Shown piece by piece: positions 1 through 8,773 of a DNA stretch of 64,000 nt. Source of the stretch: Sphingomonas taxi (lineage in GTDB: Bacteria; Pseudomonadota; Alphaproteobacteria; Sphingomonadales; Sphingomonadaceae); NCBI GenBank assembly GCA_003240625.1, contig QFMX01000003.1, positions 62,001 through 126,000 of the forward strand, read 5' to 3'. Position 1 is the first letter of the stretch. Every line of letters starts with the position of its first letter. The position numbers and the translations under genes were made by a program. The notes under the pieces are model-generated. The model searched no databases. It saw nothing but the letters and a program-made list of their open reading frames with translations, and was not told the DNA's origin.

Positions 1-1
1 G

Positions 2-1102
2 GCGATCCTGACCACCGCGGGCGATCGTCCGTTCTACCGCGTCGAGAACGGGCAGCGTCAGTATCTCACCGCACGCGGCGAGTATGCGGATGTGCCGCGC
101 GCCGACGGTGTCGAGCTGCTGGAGGACATCAAGCTCCGCTCGCAGCCGATACTCACGAACCTTTCGGCATCGCTCTGGGATGTCGGTGACGGCGTCGTGG
201 CGCTCGAATTCCACACCAAGATGAACGCGCTCGACGATCAGGTCGTAGCGCTCATCAACGAGGCGATCCCGGTCGTCCGCGAGCGCTTCAAGGCGCTGGT
301 GGTGTATAACGAGGCGTCGAACTTCTCGGCGGGCGCGAACCTGGGCGCCGCGATGTTCGCGGTCGGCGCGGGCCTGTGGGACATGGTCGAGGCCAGCGTC
401 GCGGGCGGGCAGCAGGCGTACAAGGCGCTCAAATACGCGCCCTTCCCGGTCGTCAGCGCACCGGCCGGGCTCTCGCTCGGTGGCGGGTGTGAGATCCTGC
501 TCCACTCCGACGCGGTGCAGGCGCATGCCGAGACCTATGCGGGGCTCGTCGAATGCGGCGTCGGTCTCGTCCCCGGCTGGGGCGGCAATGGCGAGATGCT
601 CGACCGCTGGACCAAGTCGGGCATGGTGCCGAAGGGCCCGATGCCGGTGCTGACCAAGGTGTTCCAAGCGGTCTCCACCGCACAGGTCGCCAAGTCGGCG
701 GCGGAGGCGAAGGAGATGATGATCCTGCGCAAGGACGACGGCATCACCATGAACCGCGACCGCCTGCTGGCGGACGCCAAGGCCAAGGCGCTGTCGCTGG
801 TCGAGGGCTATGTCGCGCCGGAGAAGCCGACTTTCCGCCTTGCCGGCGAGAGTGGCCGGACCGGGCTGAACATGGCGGTGGCGGACTTCCACAAGAAGGG
901 CATGGCGACCGACTACGACCTCGTCGTCGCGGATCGTCTTGCGGAAGTGCTGACGGGTGGCGAGGCCGATCTGGTCGACATCGTGACCGAGGACCAGTTG
1001 CTCGACCTCGAGCGCGCGGCGTTCATGGCGAGCGTCAAGGATCCGCGCACGCAAGCGCGGGTCGTCCACATGCTGCAGACGGGTAAGCCGCTGCGGAACT
1101 GA
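2..1102 (+). CDS. 3-hydroxyacyl-CoA dehydrogenase / enoyl-CoA hydratase, C-terminal part (5' end outside window)
   Basis: The reading frame is open from the first bases of the window, so the gene starts upstream. The first in-window ATG at 92 is internal. The visible part carries a crotonase fold: an oxyanion-hole and catalytic stretch GLSLGGGCEILLHSD, then ECGVGLVPGWGG, with a glutamate at each of the two hydratase positions. Because the crotonase domain is near the C terminus, the order is probably dehydrogenase first and hydratase second, as in FadN-type enzymes rather than E. coli FadB. The role is beta-oxidation of acyl-CoA in the cytoplasm. A FadL-type fatty acid channel follows about 0.8 kb downstream, which fits. 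The family is secure; the chain-length preference cannot be read from the sequence. Confidence 0.85.
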   Translation, partial: AILTTAGDRPFYRVENGQRQYLTARGEYADVPRADGVELLEDIKLRSQPILTNLSASLWDVGDGVVALEFHTKMNALDDQVVALINEAIPVVRERFKALVVYNEASNFSAGANLGAAMFAVGAGLWDMVEASVAGGQQAYKALKYAPFPVVSAPAGLSLGGGCEILLHSDAVQAHAETYAGLVECGVGLVPGWGGNGEMLDRWTKSGMVPKGPMPVLTKVFQAVSTAQVAKSAAEAKEMMILRKDDGITMNRDRLLADAKAKALSLVEGYVAPEKPTFRLAGESGRTGLNMAVADFHKKGMATDYDLVVADRLAEVLTGGEADLVDIVTEDQLLDLERAAFMASVKDPRTQARVVHMLQTGKPLRN

Positions 1103-1123
1103 GGCACAGCACTCGCTCCATCC

Positions 1124-1226
1124 ACTCCGTCACCCCGGACTGGTTCCGGGGTCCACCGTTCCGCCCACTCGATGCCGTCGGGTGTGCGGAACGGTGGATG
1201 CCGGAACGAGCCCGGCATGACGGAGT
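1124..1226. repeat. Imperfect palindromic intergenic repeat (REP-like)
   Basis: Two arms pair almost end to end. ACTCCGTCA at 1124-1132 is matched perfectly by TGACGGAGT at 1218-1226, and the inner TCCACCGTTCCGC is matched by GCGGAACGGTGGA. It lies just after a stop codon and could form a long RNA hairpin acting as a terminator. The rest of the 324-base gap up to 1426 shows nothing I can identify. Confidence 0.75.
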
Positions 1227-1426
1227 CCTCGTGACGAAGTGGGTGGATGAACACTTTTTCACCCGCTGGAATCAGTAAGAAGGCTTGACTTGTCTTCGTA
1301 CAATTCTAGGCGGGACCGATAGCTGCCGTATACGGCAACAAGGTCGCGGTAACGTCGATGGCCTGACGAGACATTCGGTGACCGTACGCATGCGGCACCA
1401 CCAACGACACTAGGAGAGGATAGAAG

Positions 1427-1837
1427 ATGTCCCTGTTGATTATCGGTGCTTTGCTCGCGGGCGCTTCGGCCACACCCGACACCGTGATCGGTCGCTGGAA
1501 GACCGAGACGCACAACGCCATCGTCGAGATCGCTCGCTGCGGCCCGTCGATCTGCGGTAAGATCCTCACCTCCGACGCGCTGCGCGCCAATCCTTCGATG
1601 AAGGACGCGAACAATTCCAACACCGCGCTGCGCAACCGGCCGATCCAGGGCATGCAGATGCTGAGCGGGTTCAAGCCCGACAAGGACGGCGTCTGGAGCA
1701 GTGGTCAGGTCTACAACGCCGAGGACGGCAAGACCTATAGCGGCAAGATCACGCCCGTTGGCGCCAACCAGCTGAAGCTGCGCGGCTGCGTGTTCTTCCC
1801 GCTCTGCAAGACGCAGACCTGGACGCGCGTGCGCTGA
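1427..1837 (+). CDS. DUF2147 domain protein, small secreted
   Basis: This 136-residue protein has a short hydrophobic N terminus (MSLLIIGALLAGASA) that looks like a signal peptide. The DUF2147 core follows: GRWKTE, an ...IVEIARCGPSICGKI motif, a YNAEDGKTYSGKI stretch and a closing LRGC...TQTWTRV. DUF2147 proteins are small periplasmic beta-sandwich proteins of unknown function, common in sphingomonads. The AGGAGAGGA ribosome-binding site at 1412-1420 supports the ATG at 1427. It lies between beta-oxidation and FadL genes but there is no evidence for a shared role. Confidence 0.85.
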   Translation: MSLLIIGALLAGASATPDTVIGRWKTETHNAIVEIARCGPSICGKILTSDALRANPSMKDANNSNTALRNRPIQGMQMLSGFKPDKDGVWSSGQVYNAEDGKTYSGKITPVGANQLKLRGCVFFPLCKTQTWTRVR

Positions 1838-1898
1838 GGCGCCGCGCTTCGTCTTCGATACTCCCGCCTAAATCAGTATAGCTTTCAGGATCTTGTCC

Positions 1899-3203
1899 AT
1901 GACTCTGCGTACCAAAGCCCCGCTTCTCGCGGTTTCCGCGCTCGTGTCCGCCTTCGGGTTCGCCAGCACCGCCTATGCCGACGCCTTCTATCTCCAGGCG
2001 CAGTCCGCACGCGGCGCGGGCCGTGCGTTCTCGGGCGAGGCCGCCGACACCGGTGCCGCGTCCCTGTGGTGGAACCCGGCCGCGATCGCTGGCATCCGCG
2101 ACGGCAGCGCGACGCTGAGCGCGACCGCGATCCTGCCCAAGGGCGACGTGGTCGACACAGGCACGCAGATCTGCCGCCCGGGCCAAGCCTGCACCGGCAT
2201 CAGCGGCCAGTCGAACTCGCGCGATCCGGTCAACAAGGGCATCGTGCCGTCGGGTGCGGTCGCCTATCCGCTGACCGACCGGATCGCGGTCGGTCTCGCG
2301 GTGACGTCGCCGTTCAGCTTCACGACCAATTACGATTCGGACAGCTGGGCGCGGTACAGCGCCGACAAGACGCGGCTGCGGACGATCGACATCCAGCCGT
2401 CGATCGGCGTCGTGGTGACCGACTGGCTGCGCGTGGGTGGTGCGCTGAACGTCGAATATACCGATGCGAGCCTGAGCAACGCGCTGCCCAACCTGTCCGC
2501 GGCGCTGCCCGATGGACAGCAGGAACTGAAGGGCGACGGCTGGGACTTCGGCTGGACCGCGGGCGTACAGCTCCACAACGACTTCGCGACGGTCGGCATC
2601 AGCTACAAGTCGAGCATCCGGCATAATCTGAAGGGCGACCTCACCGTCAGCGGTCTCGCCGGTCCGCTCGCGTCGTCGAACATGACCGTGTCCGGTGCGA
2701 AGGCCGCGTTCAACACGCCGGGCCAAGTGATCGTCGCAGGGCGGTTCCGCGGGACCGACAAGCTGACGCTGAACGCGCAGGTGGTCGCCTACAACTGGAG
2801 CAAGTTCGACACGATCGATCTCGGCGCACCGCTGAACACCGCGATCCCCGAGAACTACATGGACAGCTGGAGCCTGGCGGGCGGCCTCGACTATGACGTC
2901 ACGCCGAAGCTGACCGTACGGGCAGGCCTGCAGCGGACCAAGTCGCCGACGCAGGACGGCGAGCGCGACGCGCGCGTGCCCGACGCCGATCGCTGGACCT
3001 ATGCCGCCGGTGGCTCGTACCAGCTGTCGCCGCACATCGCGCTCGACGCCGCCGCGCAATATGTCGACTTCGAGAATACGACGATCGACCGCGTCACGGC
3101 GGCGTATGTCGGCACGGCCGCGCAGACCAACATCATTACCTCGGGTGCGCTGCGCAATGCGTCGGCGGTGGTGCTGTCGCTCGGCGGGCGGGTGAGCTTC
3201 TAA
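1899..3203 (+). CDS. OmpP1/FadL/TodX-family outer membrane channel
   Basis: This is a 434-residue outer-membrane beta-barrel of the FadL family, which takes up long-chain fatty acids and other hydrophobic compounds. After a cleavable signal (about residues 1-28, ending STAYA) come the FadL hallmarks: AFYLQAQSARGAGRAFSGEAAD and a following ASLWWNPA. The chain ends in a terminal phenylalanine (GGRVSF), as outer-membrane barrels do. I chose ATG 1899 over the TTG at 1893 because AGGA at 1887-1890 sits at the right distance. It is close to a beta-oxidation enzyme, which supports a fatty acid role; TodX-like hydrocarbon uptake remains possible. Confidence 0.88.
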   Translation: MTLRTKAPLLAVSALVSAFGFASTAYADAFYLQAQSARGAGRAFSGEAADTGAASLWWNPAAIAGIRDGSATLSATAILPKGDVVDTGTQICRPGQACTGISGQSNSRDPVNKGIVPSGAVAYPLTDRIAVGLAVTSPFSFTTNYDSDSWARYSADKTRLRTIDIQPSIGVVVTDWLRVGGALNVEYTDASLSNALPNLSAALPDGQQELKGDGWDFGWTAGVQLHNDFATVGISYKSSIRHNLKGDLTVSGLAGPLASSNMTVSGAKAAFNTPGQVIVAGRFRGTDKLTLNAQVVAYNWSKFDTIDLGAPLNTAIPENYMDSWSLAGGLDYDVTPKLTVRAGLQRTKSPTQDGERDARVPDADRWTYAAGGSYQLSPHIALDAAAQYVDFENTTIDRVTAAYVGTAAQTNIITSGALRNASAVVLSLGGRVSF

Positions 3204-3218
3204 GGCGCCGCCGTCACG

Positions 3219-3341
3219 ATCCTCCCCCGCCAGGGGGGGGTGGCGCGAAGCGGCGGAGGGGGAGGACACGGAACAGAGGTTATCCCTTACCTCCCCCTCC
3301 GACTGGCAAGTGCCAGCCACCTCCCCCTGGCGGGGGAGGAT
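3219..3341. repeat. Intergenic inverted repeat, CTCCCCC...GGGGGAG family
   Basis: The segment starts and ends with complementary C-rich and G-rich arms (CCTCCCCCGCCAGGG at 3221 onward, and CCCTGGCGGGGGAGGA ending at 3340), with a second inner GGAGGGGGAGG / CCTCCCCCTCC pair. The same design recurs at 19193-19318, 31994-32118 and, in variant form, at 8581-8710, 53481-53597 and 58137-58251. It lies between two convergent genes, so it may also act as a terminator. Confidence 0.8.
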
Positions 3342-3342
3342 T

Positions 3343-3870
3343 CTATACTTCGACCAGCCTCAGACCCTCGGCATAGACGCGTTGCTTGGCCGCATATGCC
3401 GCGGCCGACATCTTTAGGCCGGCAATCGCTTCCGGGGATAATTCCCGCACGGCCTTGGCCGGCGAGCCGACGATCAGGCTGCCGGCCGGAAACACCTTCC
3501 CCTCGGTCACCAGGGCATTCGCGCCGATCAGGCAATTCTCGCCGATCACCGCGTTGTTGAGGACCGTCGCCCCCATCCCGACCAGTACGTTGTTGCCGAT
3601 CGTGCAGCCGTGGAGGATCGCGTGGTGGCCCACCGTGCAGCCCTCGCCGATCGTCAGAGGCGCGCCGGGATCGGAGTGGAGCATCGCGCCCTCCTGGATG
3701 TTCGTCCGTGCCCCGACCAGGATCGGTGTGTTGTCGGCGCGGATGACGGCGCCGAACCAGACGCTGGCCCCCTCCTCCAGTCGTGCGTCGCCGATCACGT
3801 CGGCGGACGGCGCGACCCACACGTCGTCGGCTAGCGTCGGGCGTTTTCCCTCGATCTCGTAGAGCGGCAT
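3343..3870 (-). CDS. Gamma-carbonic-anhydrase-family hexapeptide protein
   Basis: This 175-residue protein is a left-handed beta helix built of hexapeptide repeats, closest to the YrdA/PaaY gamma carbonic anhydrase group. The putative zinc ligands are present: H65 in MLHSD, then H82 and H87 in GHHAILHG, with the family spacing of five between the last two. Its ATG shares one base with the malate synthase stop codon (TGATG at 3868-3872), so the two genes are translationally coupled. Carbonic anhydrase activity, or metal-dependent thioester hydrolysis as proposed for PaaY, are both possible; I cannot choose between them from the sequence. Confidence 0.88.
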   Translation of the reverse strand: MPLYEIEGKRPTLADDVWVAPSADVIGDARLEEGASVWFGAVIRADNTPILVGARTNIQEGAMLHSDPGAPLTIGEGCTVGHHAILHGCTIGNNVLVGMGATVLNNAVIGENCLIGANALVTEGKVFPAGSLIVGSPAKAVRELSPEAIAGLKMSAAAYAAKQRVYAEGLRLVEV

Positions 3871-5990
3871 CAGGCGGCGTCCCTCTCCTTTGCCCGCGCG
3901 CGGAAGGCGTGGAGCAGAGGTTCGGTATAGCCGCTCGGCTGTGTGAGGCCATCGAACACGAGCGCGCGGGCGGCCTGGAACGCGAGGCTCTCGTCCTCAT
4001 GCCCCGCCATCGGCCGATACAGCGGATCGTCCGCATTCTGCGCATCGACCTTTGCCGCCATCCGCCGCAGTGCCGCATCGGCCTCGTCGGACGTGGCGAT
4101 GCCGTGGAGCAGCCAGTTCGCCATGTGCTGCGAGCTGATCCTCAGCGTCGCGCGGTCCTCCATCAGGCCGATGTCGTGGATGTCGGGCACCTTCGAACAG
4201 CCGACGCCCTGGTCGATCCAGCGCACGACATAGCCGAGGATACCCTGCGCGTTGTTCTCCAGTTCCTCGCGAACCTCGTCCGGGTGCCAGTTGTGCCCGG
4301 TCGCGACCGGGATCGTCAGCAGCGCATCGAGCGGAGCGATCGGCTCGGCCTTGCGCTCCGCCTGCCGCGCGAACACGTCGACGCGGTGGTAGTGCGTCGC
4401 GTGCAGCGTCGCGGCGGTCGGCGACGGCACCCAGGCGGTGTTCGCGCCGGTCATCGGATGCGCGATCTTCTGCTCGAGCATGTCCGCCATCCGGTCGGGC
4501 GCGGCCCACATGCCCTTGCCGATCTGCGCCTTGCCGCTGAGCCCGCAGGCGAGCCCGATCTGGACGTTGCGATCCTCATACGCCTTGATCCACGACGAGG
4601 CCTTCATCTCGCCCTTGCGGATCATCGGGCCGGCGCGCATCGAGGTGTGCATCTCGTCGCCGGTGCGGTCGAGGAAGCCGGTGTTGATGAACACGACCCG
4701 GTCCTTCACTGCGGCGATGCAGGCGGCGAGATTGGCGGAGGTGCGCCGCTCCTCGTCCATCACGCCGACCTTGATCGTGTGGCGCGCGAGGCCGAGCAGG
4801 TCTTCGATCGCGTCGAACAGCCGGTTGGTGAAGGCGGCTTCGTCGGGGCCGTGCATCTTCGGCTTGACGATGTAGATCGAGCCCGCGCGGCTGTTGCGGA
4901 TCGGACCCGTGCTCTTCAGGTCGTGCAGGCCGATCAGCGACGTGACGATGCCGTCGAGGATACCCTCGGGCGCCTCGCCGCCATCGGCGAGCAGGATCGC
5001 GGGCGTCGTCATCAAGTGGCCGACGTTGCGCACGAACATCAGGCTGCGACCGGGGAGCGTGAACGCGCTGCCGTCGGGGGCGGTATACTGACGGTCCGGT
5101 TCGAGCGCGCGCGTGACCGTGCGGCCGCCCTTGTCGAAGCTGGCGGTCAGATCGCCCTTCATCAGCCCGAGCCAATTGGCGTAGGCGGCGACCTTGTCCT
5201 CGGCATCGACCGCGGCGATCGAGTCCTCGAGATCGGCGATCGTGCTGAGCGCGGATTCGAGCACGACGTCGGCGAGGTTTGCAGGATCGTCGCGCCCGAT
5301 CGGATGCTGAGGATTGATCACAAGCTCGATGTGCAGGCCATTGTGGCGCAACAGGATCTTGTCGCCAGCATGCCCGACGAGCTGACTTGGGTCGGCAAGC
5401 TCAGGCGTGCCACCGGTCCAGTCGGTCCACGATCCGCTGGCCAATGGCACTGCGTCGTCGAGGAAGGACTTTGCCCAAGCGATCACTTGGGCACCGCGGG
5501 CGGCGTCATAGCCCTTGCCAGACGCAGCGCCCGGGATCGCATCGGTGCCGTATAGCGCATCGTACAAGCTACCCCATCGCGCGTTCGCGGCGTTCAGCAG
5601 GAAGCGGGCGTTGAGGATCGGCACCACCAACTGCGCGCCGGCGAGCGAGGCGACCTCTGCATCGACGTTGGTCGGCGCAACCGCGAACGGCGCGGGCTCG
5701 TCGACCAGATAGCCGATCTCGCGCAGGAACGCCTGATACTCGGGCTGGTCGATCGGCTTGCCGGCGCGGGCTTCGTGCCAGGTATCGATCTTCGCCTGGA
5801 GGTCCTCGCGGACTGCGAGCAGCGCGGCGTTCTCCGGTGCGAACCTGGCGTAGATGTCGGACACGCCCTGCCAGAACGCCGCGGCTTCAAGGCCCGTGCC
5901 CGGCAGCGCCTGCGTCTCGATGAAGTCCACCAGCGATGCGGCGATCTTCAGACTCGCCCGATTCTGATAGGTGTCGATCATCTCGGCCAT
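3870..5990 (-). CDS. glcB: Malate synthase G
   Basis: The protein condenses glyoxylate with acetyl-CoA to malate in the glyoxylate bypass or glycolate pathway. At 706 residues it is close to the single-chain G isoform (E. coli GlcB has 723). The N-terminal LPGTGLEAAAFW matches the family, and the core carries KMHGPDEAAF, GVMDEERRTS and FINTGFLDRTGDE. I chose the ATG at 5990 because a GGGAGAG site precedes it at a good distance and the family alignment begins there; a GTG at 6041 would add 17 unconserved residues. It is coupled to the downstream carbonic-anhydrase-like gene and faces a LysR regulator that may control it. Confidence 0.95.
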   Translation of the reverse strand: MAEMIDTYQNRASLKIAASLVDFIETQALPGTGLEAAAFWQGVSDIYARFAPENAALLAVREDLQAKIDTWHEARAGKPIDQPEYQAFLREIGYLVDEPAPFAVAPTNVDAEVASLAGAQLVVPILNARFLLNAANARWGSLYDALYGTDAIPGAASGKGYDAARGAQVIAWAKSFLDDAVPLASGSWTDWTGGTPELADPSQLVGHAGDKILLRHNGLHIELVINPQHPIGRDDPANLADVVLESALSTIADLEDSIAAVDAEDKVAAYANWLGLMKGDLTASFDKGGRTVTRALEPDRQYTAPDGSAFTLPGRSLMFVRNVGHLMTTPAILLADGGEAPEGILDGIVTSLIGLHDLKSTGPIRNSRAGSIYIVKPKMHGPDEAAFTNRLFDAIEDLLGLARHTIKVGVMDEERRTSANLAACIAAVKDRVVFINTGFLDRTGDEMHTSMRAGPMIRKGEMKASSWIKAYEDRNVQIGLACGLSGKAQIGKGMWAAPDRMADMLEQKIAHPMTGANTAWVPSPTAATLHATHYHRVDVFARQAERKAEPIAPLDALLTIPVATGHNWHPDEVREELENNAQGILGYVVRWIDQGVGCSKVPDIHDIGLMEDRATLRISSQHMANWLLHGIATSDEADAALRRMAAKVDAQNADDPLYRPMAGHEDESLAFQAARALVFDGLTQPSGYTEPLLHAFRARAKERDAA

Positions 5991-6083
5991 GCTGCTCTCC
6001 CATGCTCTCGCAGCACGATAGACGGCCGCCACCTTCGCCACTAGACACTATAAACCGAAAGCTGTTGATCGCCTGGAGAACGA

Positions 6084-6959
6084 ATGGATCCCGACATCGT
6101 CCTCTTCGCCGAAGTCGTCCGCACCACCAGCCTGAGTGCGGCGGGGCGGTCGCTGGGCATTTCGCCGGCGATGGTGTCGAAACGGATCGCGCGACTGGAG
6201 GCGCGGCTCGGCGTGCGGTTGCTCAACCGGACGACGCGACGGATAGAGCTGACCGCTCGCGGCGCGGCGTATCACCGAGACATGGTGGAGATCCTCGCCG
6301 CGATCCGCGATGCCGAGGCCCGCGTTTCGGACCGCGCCGAGACGCCCGCCGGACCGCTCCGGGTCAGCGCACCCACCTCCTTCGGCCGGCTGCACATCGC
6401 GCCGCACCTGAAGCCGTTCCTCGATGCGCACCCTGCGATCGAACTCGACCTCGATCTGTCGGACGGCTTCTCGGACGTCATCGGCGACCGGCTCGACCTC
6501 GCAATCCGAATCGCGCCTGCCGTACCGCCGAGCCTAACCGGCTATCGTCTCGCCGATAGCCGCCGCGTTCTCTGCGCCGCCCCAAGCTACATTGCGCCAA
6601 ACGACGCAGCCGACCTTACGAAACACCGCCTACTTGCAGCAAAGGGCCAGATGCCGTGGCGGCTCGCTGGACCAGACGGCGACGTCACGATCGACCGCCC
6701 GAGCTACGTCGCGACCAATTCCAGTGAGGTCGTGCGCGAACTGACGCTGGCGGGTGTCGGCATCGCACTGCGCTCGCTTTGGGACGTCAGCGCGGATCTC
6801 ACGAGCGGCCGCCTCGTCCGGATCTTACCGGAGTTGGCGGGGTCTGCGGACGTTGGGATCTACGCGGTACATGCACGCGGGGCGGTGTCATCGGGGACCA
6901 CCGCGTTGCTCGATTACCTGGGCGGCCTCTGGTCGCCGACACCGCCGTGGGACTCCTGA
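6084..6959 (+). CDS. LysR-family transcriptional regulator
   Basis: This 291-residue regulator has the N-terminal LysR winged helix (about residues 1-60, with LSAAGRSLGISPAMVSKRIARLE) and a co-inducer-binding periplasmic-protein-like domain behind it (GPLRVSAPTSFGRLH, then RLDLAIRI). GGAG at 6075-6078 supports the ATG. It is transcribed divergently from glcB with about 90 bases between the two starts, the usual geometry for a LysR regulator controlling its neighbour, so glcB is the first candidate target. Its last 46 bases overlap, tail to tail, the end of the marR-type gene on the other strand. Confidence 0.9.
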   Translation: MDPDIVLFAEVVRTTSLSAAGRSLGISPAMVSKRIARLEARLGVRLLNRTTRRIELTARGAAYHRDMVEILAAIRDAEARVSDRAETPAGPLRVSAPTSFGRLHIAPHLKPFLDAHPAIELDLDLSDGFSDVIGDRLDLAIRIAPAVPPSLTGYRLADSRRVLCAAPSYIAPNDAADLTKHRLLAAKGQMPWRLAGPDGDVTIDRPSYVATNSSEVVRELTLAGVGIALRSLWDVSADLTSGRLVRILPELAGSADVGIYAVHARGAVSSGTTALLDYLGGLWSPTPPWDS

Positions 6960-7402
6960 ACGAGGTCGATCGTCACCGCGTCGATCCGTCGCAACATCGC
7001 CACGAACTGCTCGACTTCCTTGCCCGAGAACCCGGCGAAAATTCGCCGCTCCAAATCGAGCGCTTTCGGCGCCACCGACGCGTAGAGCGTGTGGCCGTCT
7101 TCGGTCAGCTTCAGCAAATGCGAACGGCGATCCTCGGGGTTGGCATGCCGCTGCATCAACCCGCGCTCGACCAGCGCGATCGCCGCGCGGCTGACCGTGA
7201 CCTTGTCCATCCGCGTCTGCTGGCCGATCTGCTGCTGCGTGATCCCGCCAGCTTCGGCGACCACGGTAACCAGCCGCCACTCGGGGATCGTCAGTCCGAA
7301 CAGCGCCTCGTAGGTGTCGGCGACCGCCTCGCTGACGAGGTTCGAGGTGATCGACAGGCGATACGGGATGAAATCGTCCAGGACGAGTGCGCGGTCAGCC
7401 AT
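6914..7402 (-). CDS. MarR-family regulator, probable repressor of tyrosine/homogentisate catabolism
   Basis: The 162-residue protein has a MarR winged helix: GGITQQQIGQQTRMDKVTVS recognition region followed by the wing HANPEDRRSHLLKLTEDG. It is divergent from hppD, and the 78 bases between them hold a perfect inverted repeat. MarR proteins next to aromatic degradation genes usually repress them until the substrate or an intermediate binds. Control of the hppD operon is inferred from position only. The 3' end overlaps the LysR gene on the opposite strand by 46 bases. Confidence 0.88.
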   Translation of the reverse strand: MADRALVLDDFIPYRLSITSNLVSEAVADTYEALFGLTIPEWRLVTVVAEAGGITQQQIGQQTRMDKVTVSRAAIALVERGLMQRHANPEDRRSHLLKLTEDGHTLYASVAPKALDLERRIFAGFSGKEVEQFVAMLRRIDAVTIDLVQESHGGVGDQRPPR

Positions 7403-7418
7403 GGCGAGATCGTAACGA

Positions 7419-7468
7419 TTGACACCAGTTGATCAACCCGCCAGATTGGTAACAACAGATACCAATCT
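7419..7468 (+). promoter_or_regulatory. hppD promoter region with perfect 9-bp inverted repeat (candidate MarR operator)
   Basis: AGATTGGTA at 7443-7451 is repeated exactly inverted as TACCAATCT at 7460-7468, separated by eight bases and ending just before the hppD ribosome-binding site AAGGA (7469-7473). A second perfect palindrome, GTTGATCAAC, is at 7428-7437. A TTGACA matching a -35 box is at 7419-7424, placing a weak -10 at about 7442-7447, so a protein bound to the large repeat would block transcription start. The repeat is directly visible; its use by the adjacent MarR protein is inference. Confidence 0.6.
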
Positions 7469-7480
7469 AAGGATCGAGTC

Positions 7481-8569
7481 ATGGACCATATGCCCCAGTC
7501 TGAACATATGGACGTAAACCCGATGGGGCTCGACGGGTTCGAGTTCGCCGAATTCACCTCGCCCGATCCCGACCGGATGGCCGCGCAGTTCGAGCAGTTC
7601 GGCTTCGTCGCCGCCTCGACCCACCCGACCAAGGCCGTCACGCGCTACAAGCAGGGCCGCATCAACCTGCTGCTGAACCGCGAGGAAAGCGGCCATGCGG
7701 CGGAGTTCCGTGCGGCGCATGGTCCGTCGGCCAGCGGGATGGCATTCCGCGTTCACGACGCGAAGGCCGCGTTCGACGCCGCCCTGTCGCGCGGCGCCAA
7801 GGCGGGCGATGCCAGCACGGGAGCGCTCGGCGAGGGCAGCCATGTGCTCGAAGGGATCGGCGGTTCGCTGCTGTATCTCGTCGACAAGCATGGCGCAGCC
7901 GGCAGCCTGTACGACGACTGGAACCAGGTTCCGGGCGCGGCCGAAGCCGAGGCCGCGAACAATGTCGGTCTCGATCTGCTCGATCACCTTACGCACAACG
8001 TGAAGCGTGGCCAGATGCGGACTTGGGCGGAGTTCTACGGCCAGATCTTCGGCTTCGAGGAGCAGAAGTATTTCGACATCAAGGGCAAGGCGACGGGGCT
8101 GTTCAGCCAGGCGATGATCGCGCCCGACCGCGCGATCCGCATCCCGCTCAACGAGAGCCAGGACGACAAGAGCCAGATCGAGGAATTCATCAAGGATTAC
8201 AACGGCGAGGGCATTCAGCATCTGGCGCTGACTACCGACGACATCTTCGAGACGGTCGAGAAGCTGCGCGCGCGCGGCGTCAAGCTGCAGGACACGATCG
8301 AGACCTATTACGAACTGGTCGACAAGCGCGTCCCGAACCACGGCCACGACCTTGAACGCCTGCGCCGCAACCGCATCCTGATCGACGGCAATGTCGGTGA
8401 GGAGGGGTTGCTGCTGCAGATCTTTACCGAGAACATGTTCGGGCCGATCTTCTTCGAGATCATCCAGCGCAAGGGGAATGAGGGCTTCGGCAACGGTAAT
8501 TTCCAGGCGTTGTATGAGTCGATTGAGCTGGATCAAATCCGCCGTGGAGTGATCACGGTCGACGCGTGA
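7481..8569 (+). CDS. hppD: 4-hydroxyphenylpyruvate dioxygenase
   Basis: This 362-residue enzyme converts 4-hydroxyphenylpyruvate to homogentisate, the second step of tyrosine breakdown. It has two vicinal-oxygen-chelate domains. The iron ligands of the family are in place: H169 in LLDHLTHNV, H247 in GIQHLAL and E326 in IFFEIIQRKG. Length and C-terminal helix region match bacterial HPPD. The start is supported by AAGGA seven bases upstream. Downstream hmgA and maiA supply the next steps, although a repeat and about 200 bases lie between hppD and hmgA. Confidence 0.97.
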   Translation: MDHMPQSEHMDVNPMGLDGFEFAEFTSPDPDRMAAQFEQFGFVAASTHPTKAVTRYKQGRINLLLNREESGHAAEFRAAHGPSASGMAFRVHDAKAAFDAALSRGAKAGDASTGALGEGSHVLEGIGGSLLYLVDKHGAAGSLYDDWNQVPGAAEAEAANNVGLDLLDHLTHNVKRGQMRTWAEFYGQIFGFEEQKYFDIKGKATGLFSQAMIAPDRAIRIPLNESQDDKSQIEEFIKDYNGEGIQHLALTTDDIFETVEKLRARGVKLQDTIETYYELVDKRVPNHGHDLERLRRNRILIDGNVGEEGLLLQIFTENMFGPIFFEIIQRKGNEGFGNGNFQALYESIELDQIRRGVITVDA

Positions 8570-8580
8570 GTGCTTAAAAC

Positions 8581-8710
8581 CCTCTCCCCCTCGGGGAGAG
8601 GGAAAGGCGCGCCAGCGCCGAGGGTGAGGGCACGCGCTACGCCAGTACGTGCCCTCACCCTTCCGCCGCGCAAGCGCGCGTCTCCCTCCCTCTCCCCAAG
8701 GGGAGAGGGC
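8581..8710. repeat. Intergenic inverted repeat, CTCTCCCC...GGGGAGAGG family
   Basis: Outer arms CCTCTCCCCCTCGGGGAGAGG and CCTCTCCCCAAGGGGAGAGG are themselves palindromic, and the inner GGTGAGGGCACG and CGTGCCCTCACC pair across a short spacer. The element fills most of the gap between hppD and hmgA and could attenuate transcription between them. Confidence 0.8.
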
Positions 8711-8773
8711 AAATAAGAGTTTGAACGGCCGGCGGTTCGGGCGTTGATCGGAACAGGTGACGGAGAGGAAGCC

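Noticed and set aside
1285..1313. TTGACT as a -35 box for the DUF2147 gene
   Set aside because: No acceptable -10 sequence lies 16-18 bases downstream; the nearest TACAAT is too close.
6042..6083. LysR-type T-N11-A operator between glcB and the LysR gene
   Set aside because: T-N11-A is too common to call, and no clear dyad was found around it.
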